A stretch of 64,000 bases of DNA, from assembly GCA_963755375.1 (NCBI GenBank), contig CAVWKG010000002.1, positions 1 to 64,000 on the forward strand, read 5' to 3'. Position numbers and translations under genes: made by a program. Under the pieces are notes generated by a model. That model had not been told where the DNA came from and did no database searches. It saw only the letters and a list, made by a program, of their open reading frames with translations. Within the stretch, counting starts at the first letter, position 1. The number at the start of each line of letters is the position of its first letter. This DNA is from Bog-473 sp963755375 (GTDB lineage: Bacteria; Actinomycetota; Acidimicrobiia; Acidimicrobiales; RAAP-2). Of this stretch, positions 53,076-61,370 are shown piece after piece.

Positions 53076-54359
53076 CTAGGCCAGGAGATCGGGATACGGC
53101 GGGAAGGCGGCGCACAGTTCGGCGACCTCGGAGCGCACCGCCTCGATCTCCCCTTCGTCGGCCCGGGCCTTGAGCGTGCGCACGATGAAGTCGGCCACCA
53201 ACCGCATCTCGTCGGTCCCCATGCCCGCCGTCGTCTCCGCGGCCGATCCCAGGCGGAGCCCGGAGGTGAGGAACGGGGAGCGGGGGTCGTCGGGAATCGT
53301 GTTGCGGTTGCAGGTGATGCCGGCCCGGTCCAGCACCTCCTGGGCCTCCTTCCCGGTCAGCTCCTGGTCGAAGGGTCGCAGGTCGACCAGCAACATGTGG
53401 TTGTCGGTGCCGCCGGAGACGAGCCGGAACCCGTGCCCGGCCAGCGCTTCGGCCAGGGCCGCCGCGTTGGCGACGACCTGGCCGGCGTACAGGCGGAAGT
53501 CCGGCCGCGCCGCCTCGGCGAACGCCACCGCCTTGGCCGCGATGACGTGCTCGAGCGGACCGCCTTGGAGCCCCGGGAACACCGCGCTGTCGATCTTCTT
53601 GGCCAGGTCCTCCCCGCACAGGATGGCGCCCCCGCGCGGGCCGCGCAGCGTCTTGTGGGTGGTGAGCGTGACGACGTCGGCCACGCCGACCGGGCTCGGG
53701 TGGACACCAGCAGCGATGAGGCCGGCCGGGTGGGCAGCGTCGAACATGAAGCGCGCGCCCACCGAGTCGGCGATCTCGCGGAAGGGCCGGGGGTCGATCA
53801 CCCGGGCGTAGGCCGTCGAGCCCGCCACGATCAGAGCCGGCTTCTCGGTCTTGGCCAGGTGGGCGACCTGGTCGAAGTCGATGACCTCGCCGGGGTTCGA
53901 CTCGTCGGCCGACTGCGGGGTGACGCCGTAGGACACGAAGCGCCAGAACTTCGAGACGATGGAGGCGGGCGACCCGTGGGTCAGGTGTCCGCCGTGGTCG
54001 AGCCGCATGGCGAGGATGGTCGCTCCCGGTTCGAGCAGCGCCTGGTAGACGGCGAGGTTGGCGTTGGCCCCCGCGTGCGGCTGCACGTTGGCATGGTCGG
54101 CGCCGAACAGGGCGGTGGCCCGGGCGCGGGCGAGCTCCTCCACCTCGTCGATGACGCGGTTGCCCCCGTAGTAGCGCCGGCCGGGATACCCCTCCGCGTA
54201 CTTGTTCGTCAGCACCGAGCCCGAGGCGGCCAGCACTGCGGGTGAGGTGAAGTTCTCCGAGGCGATCAGCTGCAGCGTCGTCTGCTGCCGGTTGAGCTCC
54301 TCCCCGATGAGGTGCGCCACCTCGGGATCGGCGGCCAGCGCGGTCTCGTAGCTGCTCAT
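53076..54359 (-). CDS. glyA: Serine hydroxymethyltransferase
   Basis: A 427-residue PLP enzyme converting serine and tetrahydrofolate to glycine and methylene-THF. The PLP lysine is in VVTLTTHKTLRGPRGGAILC. Other signatures are NKYAEGYPGRRYYGGN near residue 55 and TDNHMLLVDLRPF. ATG 54359 begins MSSYETAL; the far longer frame to 56147 overlaps the divergent thiolase and is spurious. It lies 3 bp before wecA, so it is cotranscribed with the cell-wall and ATP synthase genes. Confidence 0.96.
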   Translation of the reverse strand: MSSYETALAADPEVAHLIGEELNRQQTTLQLIASENFTSPAVLAASGSVLTNKYAEGYPGRRYYGGNRVIDEVEELARARATALFGADHANVQPHAGANANLAVYQALLEPGATILAMRLDHGGHLTHGSPASIVSKFWRFVSYGVTPQSADESNPGEVIDFDQVAHLAKTEKPALIVAGSTAYARVIDPRPFREIADSVGARFMFDAAHPAGLIAAGVHPSPVGVADVVTLTTHKTLRGPRGGAILCGEDLAKKIDSAVFPGLQGGPLEHVIAAKAVAFAEAARPDFRLYAGQVVANAAALAEALAGHGFRLVSGGTDNHMLLVDLRPFDQELTGKEAQEVLDRAGITCNRNTIPDDPRSPFLTSGLRLGSAAETTAGMGTDEMRLVADFIVRTLKARADEGEIEAVRSEVAELCAAFPPYPDLLA

Positions 54360-54518
54360 GCAGTCCCTTCGACTGAGCTGGAGGGGGCGGCTTCGGTCCT
54401 CGGGACCTCCTCGAGGTCGAACCAGGCGTGATCCGAGCCGGCGGCGACACGCATGGGCATCGAGTCTACCGGTGACCCGGGGGGCTTCCCGTGGCTGAAC
54501 CGGTACGCTGCTCGCTCC

Positions 54519-56084
54519 ATGACGCTCGACCCGCGGACCCCCGTCGTGGTCGGTGTGGGCCAGATTGCCACGCCGCCCGGCGCCGGACTCGACCCCGCGG
54601 CGAGGCCCGAGCCGCTGGAGCTCATGACGGCGGCGCTGCTCGCGGCGGCGGAGGATTGTGACGGCGTGCCCGCCGGCGGCAATGCTCCGGCCGGGCGGGC
54701 CCTCATCCGGCGCGCCGACAGCATCCGGGTCGTGGCCTCGCTGGGCTGGCCCACCGTCAACCCCGCCCTTCTGGTGGCGGCGCGCCTCGGCTTCGCCGAG
54801 GGCGACGAGCCGGGCGAGCTCATGGTCTCGTCCGTCGGGGGCAACAACCCCCAGGCCCTGATGCACCAGGCCTGCCTCGCCATCAGCCGGGGTGAGCTCG
54901 ACGTGGTGCTGATGACGGGCGCCGAGGCGATGTACGCGCGCGCCCTGGCGCGTCGCGACCCGAACCGTCCGTGGCTGGAGTGGGCGAGCCAGCCGGAGGA
55001 CACGCCACCCGCCATCCGCTTCGGGGTGGAAAAGCCCGGCGCCACCGAGCTCGAGATGCAGCGCGGCGTCGCCCTGCCGGTGCACGCCTACCCCTTGTTC
55101 GAGAACGCCCTGCGCGCCGCCAACGGCTGGACGCTGCAGGAGCACACGTCCCGGATCGGCGCCCTGTGGTCTCGCTTCAGCCAGGTGGCCGCCGGCAATC
55201 CCCACGCCTGGATCCGCACCGCCCGCACGCCGGACGAGATCGTGGCGCCCGCCCCGGGCAACCGGATGGTCTCGTTCCCCTATCCAAAGCTCTGCACGGC
55301 CAACATGCAGGTCGACCAGGGTGCGGCCTCCATCGTGTGCTCCGCCGCGGCCGCCGCCGCCGCCGGCGTGCCCGAGGAGCGCTGGGTCTTCCCCCTCGCC
55401 GGCGCGGACGGCAATGACCACTGGTACATCTCCGAGCGCCCCGAGCTGCACCGCTCCCCCGCCATCCGGCTCGCCGGTGCGGCAGTCCTGGAGCAGGCCG
55501 GGCTGGGCGTCGACGACCTCGCGTTCGTCGACCTCTACTCGTGCTTCCCCGCCGTGGTGCAGATGGCGGCCGACGAGCTCGGGCTCGCCGTCGACGATCG
55601 CGACCGCCCGTTGACGCTGACCGGCGGGCTCACGTTCGGCGGAGGTCCGGGGAACAATTACACGGCACACGGCATCGCACGCGCCGTCGACGCGCTGCGC
55701 CTCCAACCGGACAACGCGGCGCTCGTGAGCGGCCTGGGGTGGTACGCCACCAAGCACTCGCTCGGGGTGTACGCCTCGCGCCCGCCCCCCCACGGCGGGC
55801 GACGACCCTTCCCATGGCGAAGTGTGCAGCAGGCCGTCGACGCGCTCCCGCGCTGCCGGGTCGATCCCGCAGCCACCGGCGCGGTCAGCGTCGAGACCTA
55901 TACCGTCACCTTCGATCGTGACGGCACACCCGAACGCGGCATCCTCGCCTGCCGCACCGCCGAGGGCATCCGGGCCTGGGGCAACGTGGACGACGCCGAC
56001 GCGCTGGCGCTGCTCTGCGCCGAGGAGGGCATCGGCCGCACCGGCGACCTGGCCCCCGACGGCACCCTCACGCTGACCGGGTAG
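54519..56084 (+). CDS. Thiolase-like acetyl-CoA acetyltransferase
   Basis: A 521-residue thiolase-superfamily protein. The N-terminal half has TPVVVGVGQIA and VVLMTGAEAMYARALARRD. The nucleophile position, usually Cys in a CxSG motif, reads SSVGGNNPQ, so the catalytic Cys is missing. The C-terminal part has FVDLYSCFPAVVQMAADELG, LTGGLTFGGGPGNNYTAHG and GLGWYATKHSLGVYA. This is the SCP2-thiolase/lipid-transfer type often linked to degradation of steroids or branched acyl chains. ATG 54519 starts at MTLDPRTP; the first 22 residues of the longer frame are rejected. Divergent from glyA. Confidence 0.82.
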   Translation: MTLDPRTPVVVGVGQIATPPGAGLDPAARPEPLELMTAALLAAAEDCDGVPAGGNAPAGRALIRRADSIRVVASLGWPTVNPALLVAARLGFAEGDEPGELMVSSVGGNNPQALMHQACLAISRGELDVVLMTGAEAMYARALARRDPNRPWLEWASQPEDTPPAIRFGVEKPGATELEMQRGVALPVHAYPLFENALRAANGWTLQEHTSRIGALWSRFSQVAAGNPHAWIRTARTPDEIVAPAPGNRMVSFPYPKLCTANMQVDQGAASIVCSAAAAAAAGVPEERWVFPLAGADGNDHWYISERPELHRSPAIRLAGAAVLEQAGLGVDDLAFVDLYSCFPAVVQMAADELGLAVDDRDRPLTLTGGLTFGGGPGNNYTAHGIARAVDALRLQPDNAALVSGLGWYATKHSLGVYASRPPPHGGRRPFPWRSVQQAVDALPRCRVDPAATGAVSVETYTVTFDRDGTPERGILACRTAEGIRAWGNVDDADALALLCAEEGIGRTGDLAPDGTLTLTG

Positions 56085-56145
56085 GAGGTCGCACCGCACA
56101 CCGGTCGAGCCCGAGGGGCCGGCCGGCGAACCTATGGTGCGGTGC

Positions 56146-56601
56146 ATGGCCTCTGCGGCGGACGAACGGGCGCCATGGGTGCGCTTCGTCGTCTCCCTCT
56201 ACCGGGAGTTCGAACAGGTCGCCCGTCGGGGGGACCTGAGCATGGCGCAGTACCGCACCCTGCTGTACCTCCTGGGCGGCTCCCGCCGGGCCGGTGAGCT
56301 GGCGGCGGCCAATGCGGTCACCAAGCCGACGGTCTCCGCCATGATCACCGGCCTGCGCCAGCAGGGCTGGGTGGCCGACGCCGTGGACGAGACGGGCGAC
56401 GGGCGGGTCACGCGGGTCGAGCTCACGCCCGGGGGCCGGGACCGGCTGGCCCGCTTCGAGCAGGAACTGGCCGACCGGATGGAGGAGCTGGTCCCCGGCG
56501 TGGACCGCGCCGACATGCGGAGCTTCCTGCGGGATCTCGCGGCCGCCCACGCCGAGACCCGGGAGGAGCGCCTGGGCGCCGTCTTCGGTGCCGATCCTTG
56601 A
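56146..56601 (+). CDS. MarR-family transcriptional regulator
   Basis: A 151-residue winged-helix regulator. The DNA-binding part contains MAQYRTLLYLLGGSRRAGELAAANAVTKPTVSAMITGLRQQGWV followed by a wing (DETGDGRVTRVELTPGG), and C-terminal helices form the dimer. ATG 56146 is preferred to 56134. A perfect palindrome of MarR type lies just downstream at 56658-56679, before the amidohydrolase gene, and is its probable operator. Whether it also controls the upstream thiolase is unclear. Confidence 0.93.
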   Translation: MASAADERAPWVRFVVSLYREFEQVARRGDLSMAQYRTLLYLLGGSRRAGELAAANAVTKPTVSAMITGLRQQGWVADAVDETGDGRVTRVELTPGGRDRLARFEQELADRMEELVPGVDRADMRSFLRDLAAAHAETREERLGAVFGADP

Positions 56602-56657
56602 TCGGCCGGGACCCTTCCGGTGCGGACGGGGCCTTGCCACGGGACCTCGTCCGGCAT

Positions 56658-56679
56658 ATAGTTAGATTGGTCTAACTAT
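56658..56679. promoter_or_regulatory. MarR-type operator palindrome
   Basis: Perfect 9-bp arms, atagttaga (56658-56666) and tctaactat (56671-56679), surround a 4-bp centre. It sits 36 bp before the amidohydrolase ATG at 56715 in an otherwise GC-rich gap and has the TTAG..CTAA form typical for MarR dimers. Confidence 0.75.
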
Positions 56680-56714
56680 CTCGCCCGATGGTCGGGGAGA
56701 GTGAGGGGCAGGGC

Positions 56715-58475
56715 ATGGCACAGACGGCACACGACCTCGTGGTCCGGGGCGGGCTGGTGGCCGACGGGCGGGGCGGCGAACCCGTCACGGCCGACGTCGC
56801 GGTGGACGACGGGTCCATCACAGCGGTGGGGGCGGTGCACGGCCGGGGCGCAGACGAGATCGACGCCGCCGGACTCCTGGTCACCCCGGGCTTCGTCGAC
56901 ATCCACACGCACTACGACGGGCAGGCGACGTGGGACGAGCGGATGACGCCGTCGAGCTGGCACGGCGTCACGACGGCGGTCATGGGCAATTGCGGCGTGG
57001 GCTTCGCGCCGGTGCGGCCCGATGCCCACCCCCGACTCATCTCCCTGATGGAAGGGGTCGAGGACATCCCAGGCGCCGTGCTCGACGAGGGGATCGAATG
57101 GTCGTGGGAGAGCTTCGGCGAGTACCTCGACGCCGTGGAGCGGAGGCCCCACGACATCGACCTGTGCGCGCAGCTCCCCCACGGTGCGCTGCGCCTCTAC
57201 GTCATGGGTGAGCGGGCCGCCCGGCTGGAGGAGGCGACGCCGGAGGACGCGGCGGCCATGCGCAACCTGGCGACCGAGGCCCTGCGGGCCGGGGCGATCG
57301 GCTTCTCGACGTCGCGGACGCTGAACCACCGCACGGCCACGGGCGACCCCACGCCGTCGCTGCGCGCCAGCACCGACGAGCTCGAGGCGATCGCACTCGG
57401 CGTGGCTGACGCCGGGCACGGCGTGGTGGAGCTGATCTCTGACTTCTGGCCCGACACCGACGGCGAGTTCGAGCTGGTCCGCTCCATGGTGGCGCGCACG
57501 GGTGTGCCCCTGTCGCTCTCGCTGGCCCAGAGCCACCGCCGGCCCGAGGCCTGGCGCGACCTACTGGGGCGGATCGAGGCCGCGGTCGCCGAGGGACTGC
57601 CCATCCGGGCGCAGGTCGCGCCGCGCCCCGTGGGGCTGCTGGTCGGGCTGCAGTCCTCGTATCACCCCCTCGTCGCGTACCCGGCCTACGAGGACATCGC
57701 CGCCCTGCCCGTCGCCGGCCAGGCCCGCGCCTTGCGCGATCCGGCATGGCGCGCCCGATTGCTGGCCGACATGGCAGCGGACGGTGTCGCCGGCGACGGC
57801 GAGCGGCAGCGGGGCCGGCCGCGCCCGGTGGACTACGGGCGCCTGTACCCGCTCGGTGACGTGCCCGACTACGAGCCGGCACCCGAGACGAGCGTGCGAC
57901 GGCTGGCGGCGGCGCGGGGAGTCGATCCGGCCGCGCTGCTGCTCGACCTGCTGGCCGAGAACGACGGCCGCAACTTCCTCTACACCCCGTTCTCCAACTA
58001 CGCCGACGGGAACCTCGACGCCTGCGGCGAGATGCTCGCCCACCCGCACACCGTCCTCGGCCTGGGCGACGGCGGGGCCCACGTCGGCCTCATCTCCGAC
58101 GCCAGCTTCCCGACGTATGCGCTCTCCCACTGGGCCCGCGACCGCGCGTACGGCCGCATGGAGGTGGGCCGTGTCGTGGAGCAGCTGACCAGTGCGACCG
58201 CCGCGGCCGTGGGGCTCCACGACCGCGGTGTCCTGGCGGCCGGCAAGCGGGCCGACGTCAACGTCATCGATTTCGACCGCCTGGACTGTGCGGTGCCGGT
58301 CATGGCCTACGACCTGCCCGCCGGCGGCAAGCGGCTTCTGCAGGGCGCCCGGGGCTACCGCGCCACTGTCGTGGCCGGGGAGATCACCTATCGAGACGGG
58401 GAGCCCACGGGCGCGCTGCCCGGGCGGCTCGTCCGTGGCGGACGCGACACGGCCGCGGCGCGGCGGGCCTCGTGA
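56715..58475 (+). CDS. Amidohydrolase family protein (N-acyl-D-amino-acid deacylase-like)
   Basis: A 586-residue metal-dependent amidohydrolase. The N-terminal barrel metal site is GFVDIHTHYDGQATWDERMTPS, followed by GVTTAVMGNCGVGFAPVRP, a signature of the D-aminoacylase/DAA group. The distal Asp is in GDGGAHVGLISDASFP and the C-terminal composite domain ends VIDFDRL to YRDGEPTGALPGRL. It hydrolyses an amide bond in an unknown substrate. ATG 56715 has ribosome binding site gaggggcaggg. Its GTGA stop overlaps a 32-codon repeat ORF. Confidence 0.88.
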   Translation: MAQTAHDLVVRGGLVADGRGGEPVTADVAVDDGSITAVGAVHGRGADEIDAAGLLVTPGFVDIHTHYDGQATWDERMTPSSWHGVTTAVMGNCGVGFAPVRPDAHPRLISLMEGVEDIPGAVLDEGIEWSWESFGEYLDAVERRPHDIDLCAQLPHGALRLYVMGERAARLEEATPEDAAAMRNLATEALRAGAIGFSTSRTLNHRTATGDPTPSLRASTDELEAIALGVADAGHGVVELISDFWPDTDGEFELVRSMVARTGVPLSLSLAQSHRRPEAWRDLLGRIEAAVAEGLPIRAQVAPRPVGLLVGLQSSYHPLVAYPAYEDIAALPVAGQARALRDPAWRARLLADMAADGVAGDGERQRGRPRPVDYGRLYPLGDVPDYEPAPETSVRRLAAARGVDPAALLLDLLAENDGRNFLYTPFSNYADGNLDACGEMLAHPHTVLGLGDGGAHVGLISDASFPTYALSHWARDRAYGRMEVGRVVEQLTSATAAAVGLHDRGVLAAGKRADVNVIDFDRLDCAVPVMAYDLPAGGKRLLQGARGYRATVVAGEITYRDGEPTGALPGRLVRGGRDTAAARRAS

Positions 58476-58570
58476 CCACCGCGACCGTCAACCGTGCGAC
58501 CGTGAATCGTGCGACCGTGAATCGTGCGACCGTGAACCGTGCGACCGTGAACCGAGAGGAGCCGACATGA
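58472..58570 (+). CDS. 32-codon coupling ORF made of ATVNR repeats
   Basis: GTG 58472 overlaps the amidohydrolase stop (GTGA), and the TGA at 58568-58570 overlaps the ATG of the dioxygenase (ATGA). The frame reads VTT, then five ATVNR pentapeptides, then EEPT. Overlaps at both ends are the pattern of translationally coupled operon genes. The peptide has no known function. It could be a real micropeptide or only a ribosome bridge between its neighbours. Confidence 0.5.
   Translation: MTTATVNRATVNRATVNRATVNRATVNREEPT
58481..58555 (+). repeat. 15-bp tandem repeat, five copies
   Basis: Five head-to-tail copies of gcgaccgtgaaccgt or one- to two-base variants, at 58481, 58496, 58511, 58526 and 58541. 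The unit length is a multiple of three, so copy-number change would not alter the frame of the overlapping small ORF. It separates the amidohydrolase stop from the gagagga ribosome binding site of the next gene. Confidence 0.9.
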
Positions 58571-59619
58571 TGGCCAGCGCGCTGCACGAGTTGGAGCCGG
58601 CGGCCGAGTGGAGAGCCGGCGACATCGCCGATCCGGCATCGTGGACGCTGCGCTTGAGCGCGTCCGACCACGCCGAGCTCGACGCCGCCCTGGCCGCAGC
58701 CAAGAAGAAGAGCACAGACCCGCTGGCGCTCGAGCGCGACGACTTCCCCCTCGACCGCCTCGCGTCCAAGCTCCAGGGGGTCATCGACGCGCTCCTCGAC
58801 GGGCGAGGCTTCGCGCGCATCGCCACGCTGGACACGGCACGCTACGGCGACGACGATCTCACGCTCCTCTACTGGGGCATCGGCCTGCATCTCGGCGAGC
58901 CGTGGGCGCAGAACAAGTACGGCCACGTCCTGGGCGACGTCACGGACCAGGGCAAGACCATCGACGATCCGACGGTGCGCGGCAACGAGCTCGGCGGCAT
59001 TGCGCTCGACTACCACACCGACGGATCCGACCTGGTCGGCCTGCTCTGCCTGCGCGCGGCCCGCACCGGCGGCCTCTCGTGCGTGGCCAACGCCGTGGCG
59101 ATCCACAACCAGCTGGTGCGCGAGCGCCCTGACCTGGCGGCGGCGCTGTACGAGCCACTGCCCTACGACACACGGGGCGAGCAGGCCGAGGGCGCAGCGG
59201 CCTTCTACTCGGTACCGGCCTTCACCGAGCACGCCGGGAGGCTCTTCGTGCGCTTCATCCCGCAATACATCCTCGCTTCACAACGCCACCCCGACGCCCC
59301 CCGGCTCAGCCCGACGGCTCGGGAGGCCATCGCCGCGGCCTCCGCGTTGGCCAACGACCCGGACTTCAACGTGTATATGGACCTGCAGCCCGGTGAGATG
59401 CAATTCATCAACAACTACCACGTGCTCCACGGCCGCACCGCCTACGAGGACGACGTGGCCCACGGCTACAAGCGGCATCTCAAGCGGCTATGGCTGGCCA
59501 CCTACGCGCTGACCGACCGGCCGTCGTACTTCGCCGCGCTGGGGCGGCGTAGCCACTGGGAGGCTCGGCGCTCGGTGAGCACGCTGCCGGCCGTCGAGCG
59601 GGTCGACGCCGGGTTGTAG
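58567..59619 (+). CDS. TauD/TfdA-type Fe(II)/2-oxoglutarate dioxygenase
   Basis: A 350-residue dioxygenase. The iron ligands HxD and distal His appear as DYHTDGSD and NNYHVLHGR, and a 2-oxoglutarate-binding Arg follows in HLKRLWL. The N-terminal 90 residues (KKKSTDPLALERDDFPL) are as in TauD-like enzymes of secondary metabolism and catabolism. The substrate is unknown. It follows the amidohydrolase through the repeat ORF, so a two-step pathway of amide cleavage and oxidative attack is a reasonable guess. ATG 58567 is in frame with 58570; either may be used. Confidence 0.85.
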   Translation: MMASALHELEPAAEWRAGDIADPASWTLRLSASDHAELDAALAAAKKKSTDPLALERDDFPLDRLASKLQGVIDALLDGRGFARIATLDTARYGDDDLTLLYWGIGLHLGEPWAQNKYGHVLGDVTDQGKTIDDPTVRGNELGGIALDYHTDGSDLVGLLCLRAARTGGLSCVANAVAIHNQLVRERPDLAAALYEPLPYDTRGEQAEGAAAFYSVPAFTEHAGRLFVRFIPQYILASQRHPDAPRLSPTAREAIAAASALANDPDFNVYMDLQPGEMQFINNYHVLHGRTAYEDDVAHGYKRHLKRLWLATYALTDRPSYFAALGRRSHWEARRSVSTLPAVERVDAGL

Positions 59620-59671
59620 ACGGCGGGTCTCCTTCCCCGACCTCCGTGCGCGCCCGGGAGCGGGCGGCGGC

Positions 59672-60400
59672 TCAGCCGACGTCGGGCCGCTTCGTCCTGG
59701 AGAAGAGCCGGCGCCGCGTGCTCATCAGCATCGTCCCCTCAATGAAGGAGGCCGGCAGCGCGCCCTCGCGCAAGACGCGGATGGGCGTGACCGTCGCGTC
59801 GATCACCGTGGGGGTCGGGCCCTCCCGGGGGCCCCCGTCGACGACGACCGCCACGTCGTCGACGCCGAAGGCCTGGGCCACCTCCTTCGCCTCGGTGAAA
59901 CGGAGCGGGACGGTGCGCCACGGACCCTGCTCACGGCACAGGCGCCGCAACGCCCGTCCTTCGGGCATGCCCACGACCACGGCCCAGGCACCCGAATCGG
60001 CGGGGCCGGCCTCCGCCACAGTGCCGGGGGCGACCGACGCTGATGGCCCGTCGCCCTCGCCTGAGGGCCTGGCGCCGGCGGACCCGGACCACGGCAGGAA
60101 CACCTCGACCGGTCCGGGCCAGCAGCGCTGTAGCAGCGTCCCGAGCTCGTCGGTCCACCCGGTCGTCAGCGCGCGCACGTCGTCGATCTGCCCGACCGCG
60201 TAGTGGGGCCCGTCGGGGTCGGCGGCCAGCTCGACGAGCCGCGCCTCGTCGTCGGCGGCTCCCGCGCGGATGGCCAGGCAGTACCCTCCCACGTTGGGCA
60301 CGGCGACGATCGCGCCGGCCGCCAACGCATCCAGCACCGCCGCCGTCCCCGCCCCGACGAGCGGGGGGGCGGCCTTCTCGAAATCATCGGCGTCGTCCAT
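59672..60400 (-). CDS. YrdC/Sua5-like protein, divergent
   Basis: A 242-residue member of the L-threonylcarbamoyladenylate synthase family by its C-terminal VDGGPREGPTPTVIDATV and WPGPVEVFL motifs and by position after prmC. The N-terminal substrate motif, normally PTDTVYGL with a KxR pair further on, reads PNVGGYCLAIR followed by ADPDGPHYAV, so the usual Lys and Arg of the nucleotide site are not visible. Activity in tRNA t6A synthesis is therefore uncertain. A 17-bp overlap with prmC shows cotranscription. Confidence 0.75.
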   Translation of the reverse strand: MDDADDFEKAAPPLVGAGTAAVLDALAAGAIVAVPNVGGYCLAIRAGAADDEARLVELAADPDGPHYAVGQIDDVRALTTGWTDELGTLLQRCWPGPVEVFLPWSGSAGARPSGEGDGPSASVAPGTVAEAGPADSGAWAVVVGMPEGRALRRLCREQGPWRTVPLRFTEAKEVAQAFGVDDVAVVVDGGPREGPTPTVIDATVTPIRVLREGALPASFIEGTMLMSTRRRLFSRTKRPDVG

Positions 60401-61370
60401 AGTCCCATTCTGCGCCGACCAGCCGCGCCACCAGCGCGCGGGGCCGGCCCGTCATATCCATTTCGACCCGTACCTCGTCGTACTTGAGATGGAGCGCCCA
60501 ATGCTGCGCCGCCCCGGCCTGCACGGGGGCCAGCTCGACGACGACCGCTCCGGGCCGGCCCAGCCAGCGGCGTGCCTCTGCGAGCACTGCCTCCACGTCA
60601 GCCAGGCCGGCGTCCCCGCCCCGGCCGGCGCCGGCGACCAGAGCCTGCCGGGGCTCGGCGCGCACCTCGGCGGCCAGCCCGGACCATTCCGCCTCGGTCA
60701 CGTAGGGCGGGTTGGAGACCACGAGGTCGACGCGCCCGCGCAGCCGCCCGGGCAGCGGCTCGAGCCAGCTCCCCTCGACCAGTTGGACACGGGGCAGACC
60801 AGCGGCACCGGCGACGCGGCACGCCTCGAGGTTGGCTGCGGCCACCGCGAGCGCGCCGGCGCTGGTGTCGCTGGCCCACACTTCGTGCACCACGGTGGCA
60901 CCGAGCTCGGTTGCCAGCGCCAGCGCGATCGCACCGCTGCCCGTCCCCGCGTCGACGGCAACGAGGCCAGAACCCCGGGGAGCGCCCAACAAGCGCCGCG
61001 CCTCGCCCAGGGCCACCTCCACCACCTGTTCGGTCTCGGGTCGCGGAATCAGGACCCGGGCGTCGACACGGAGGTCGAGGCCGCGAAACGGCCAGTGCCC
61101 GAAGATGTACTGCAGGGGCTCCCCCGTCGCCCGGCGGTCCACTATGGCCCGGGCCTGGGCGGCCGGCCCGGCCGGCACGACGTCGGGTCGCACGCCACCG
61201 AGGGGAAGCGCCAGCACCTCGTCCACGATGAAGCGGGCCTCGTGACGGGCCCCGCCCAGCCCCGCGGCCAGCTCGTCCACCAGCGCACGGGTCGCGACGC
61301 ACCCCGGGCCGGGGACCGTCGTGAGATTCGACTCCGGGCGCGCCGAGGGTCCCATCGCCCGGGCCGTCAC
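60384..61370 (-). CDS. prmC: Peptide chain release factor N5-glutamine methyltransferase
   Basis: A 328-residue SAM-dependent enzyme that methylates the GGQ glutamine of release factors. The N-terminal helical domain has ATGEPLQYIFGHWPFRGLDLRVD and IPRPETEQVVEVAL. The catalytic domain has VAVDAGTGSGAIALALA and VVSNPPYVTEAEW (NPPY). GTG 61370 overlaps the prfA stop by 4 bp, matching its function on the RF1 product of the gene before it. Confidence 0.95.
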   Translation of the reverse strand: MTARAMGPSARPESNLTTVPGPGCVATRALVDELAAGLGGARHEARFIVDEVLALPLGGVRPDVVPAGPAAQARAIVDRRATGEPLQYIFGHWPFRGLDLRVDARVLIPRPETEQVVEVALGEARRLLGAPRGSGLVAVDAGTGSGAIALALATELGATVVHEVWASDTSAGALAVAAANLEACRVAGAAGLPRVQLVEGSWLEPLPGRLRGRVDLVVSNPPYVTEAEWSGLAAEVRAEPRQALVAGAGRGGDAGLADVEAVLAEARRWLGRPGAVVVELAPVQAGAAQHWALHLKYDEVRVEMDMTGRPRALVARLVGAEWDYGRRR

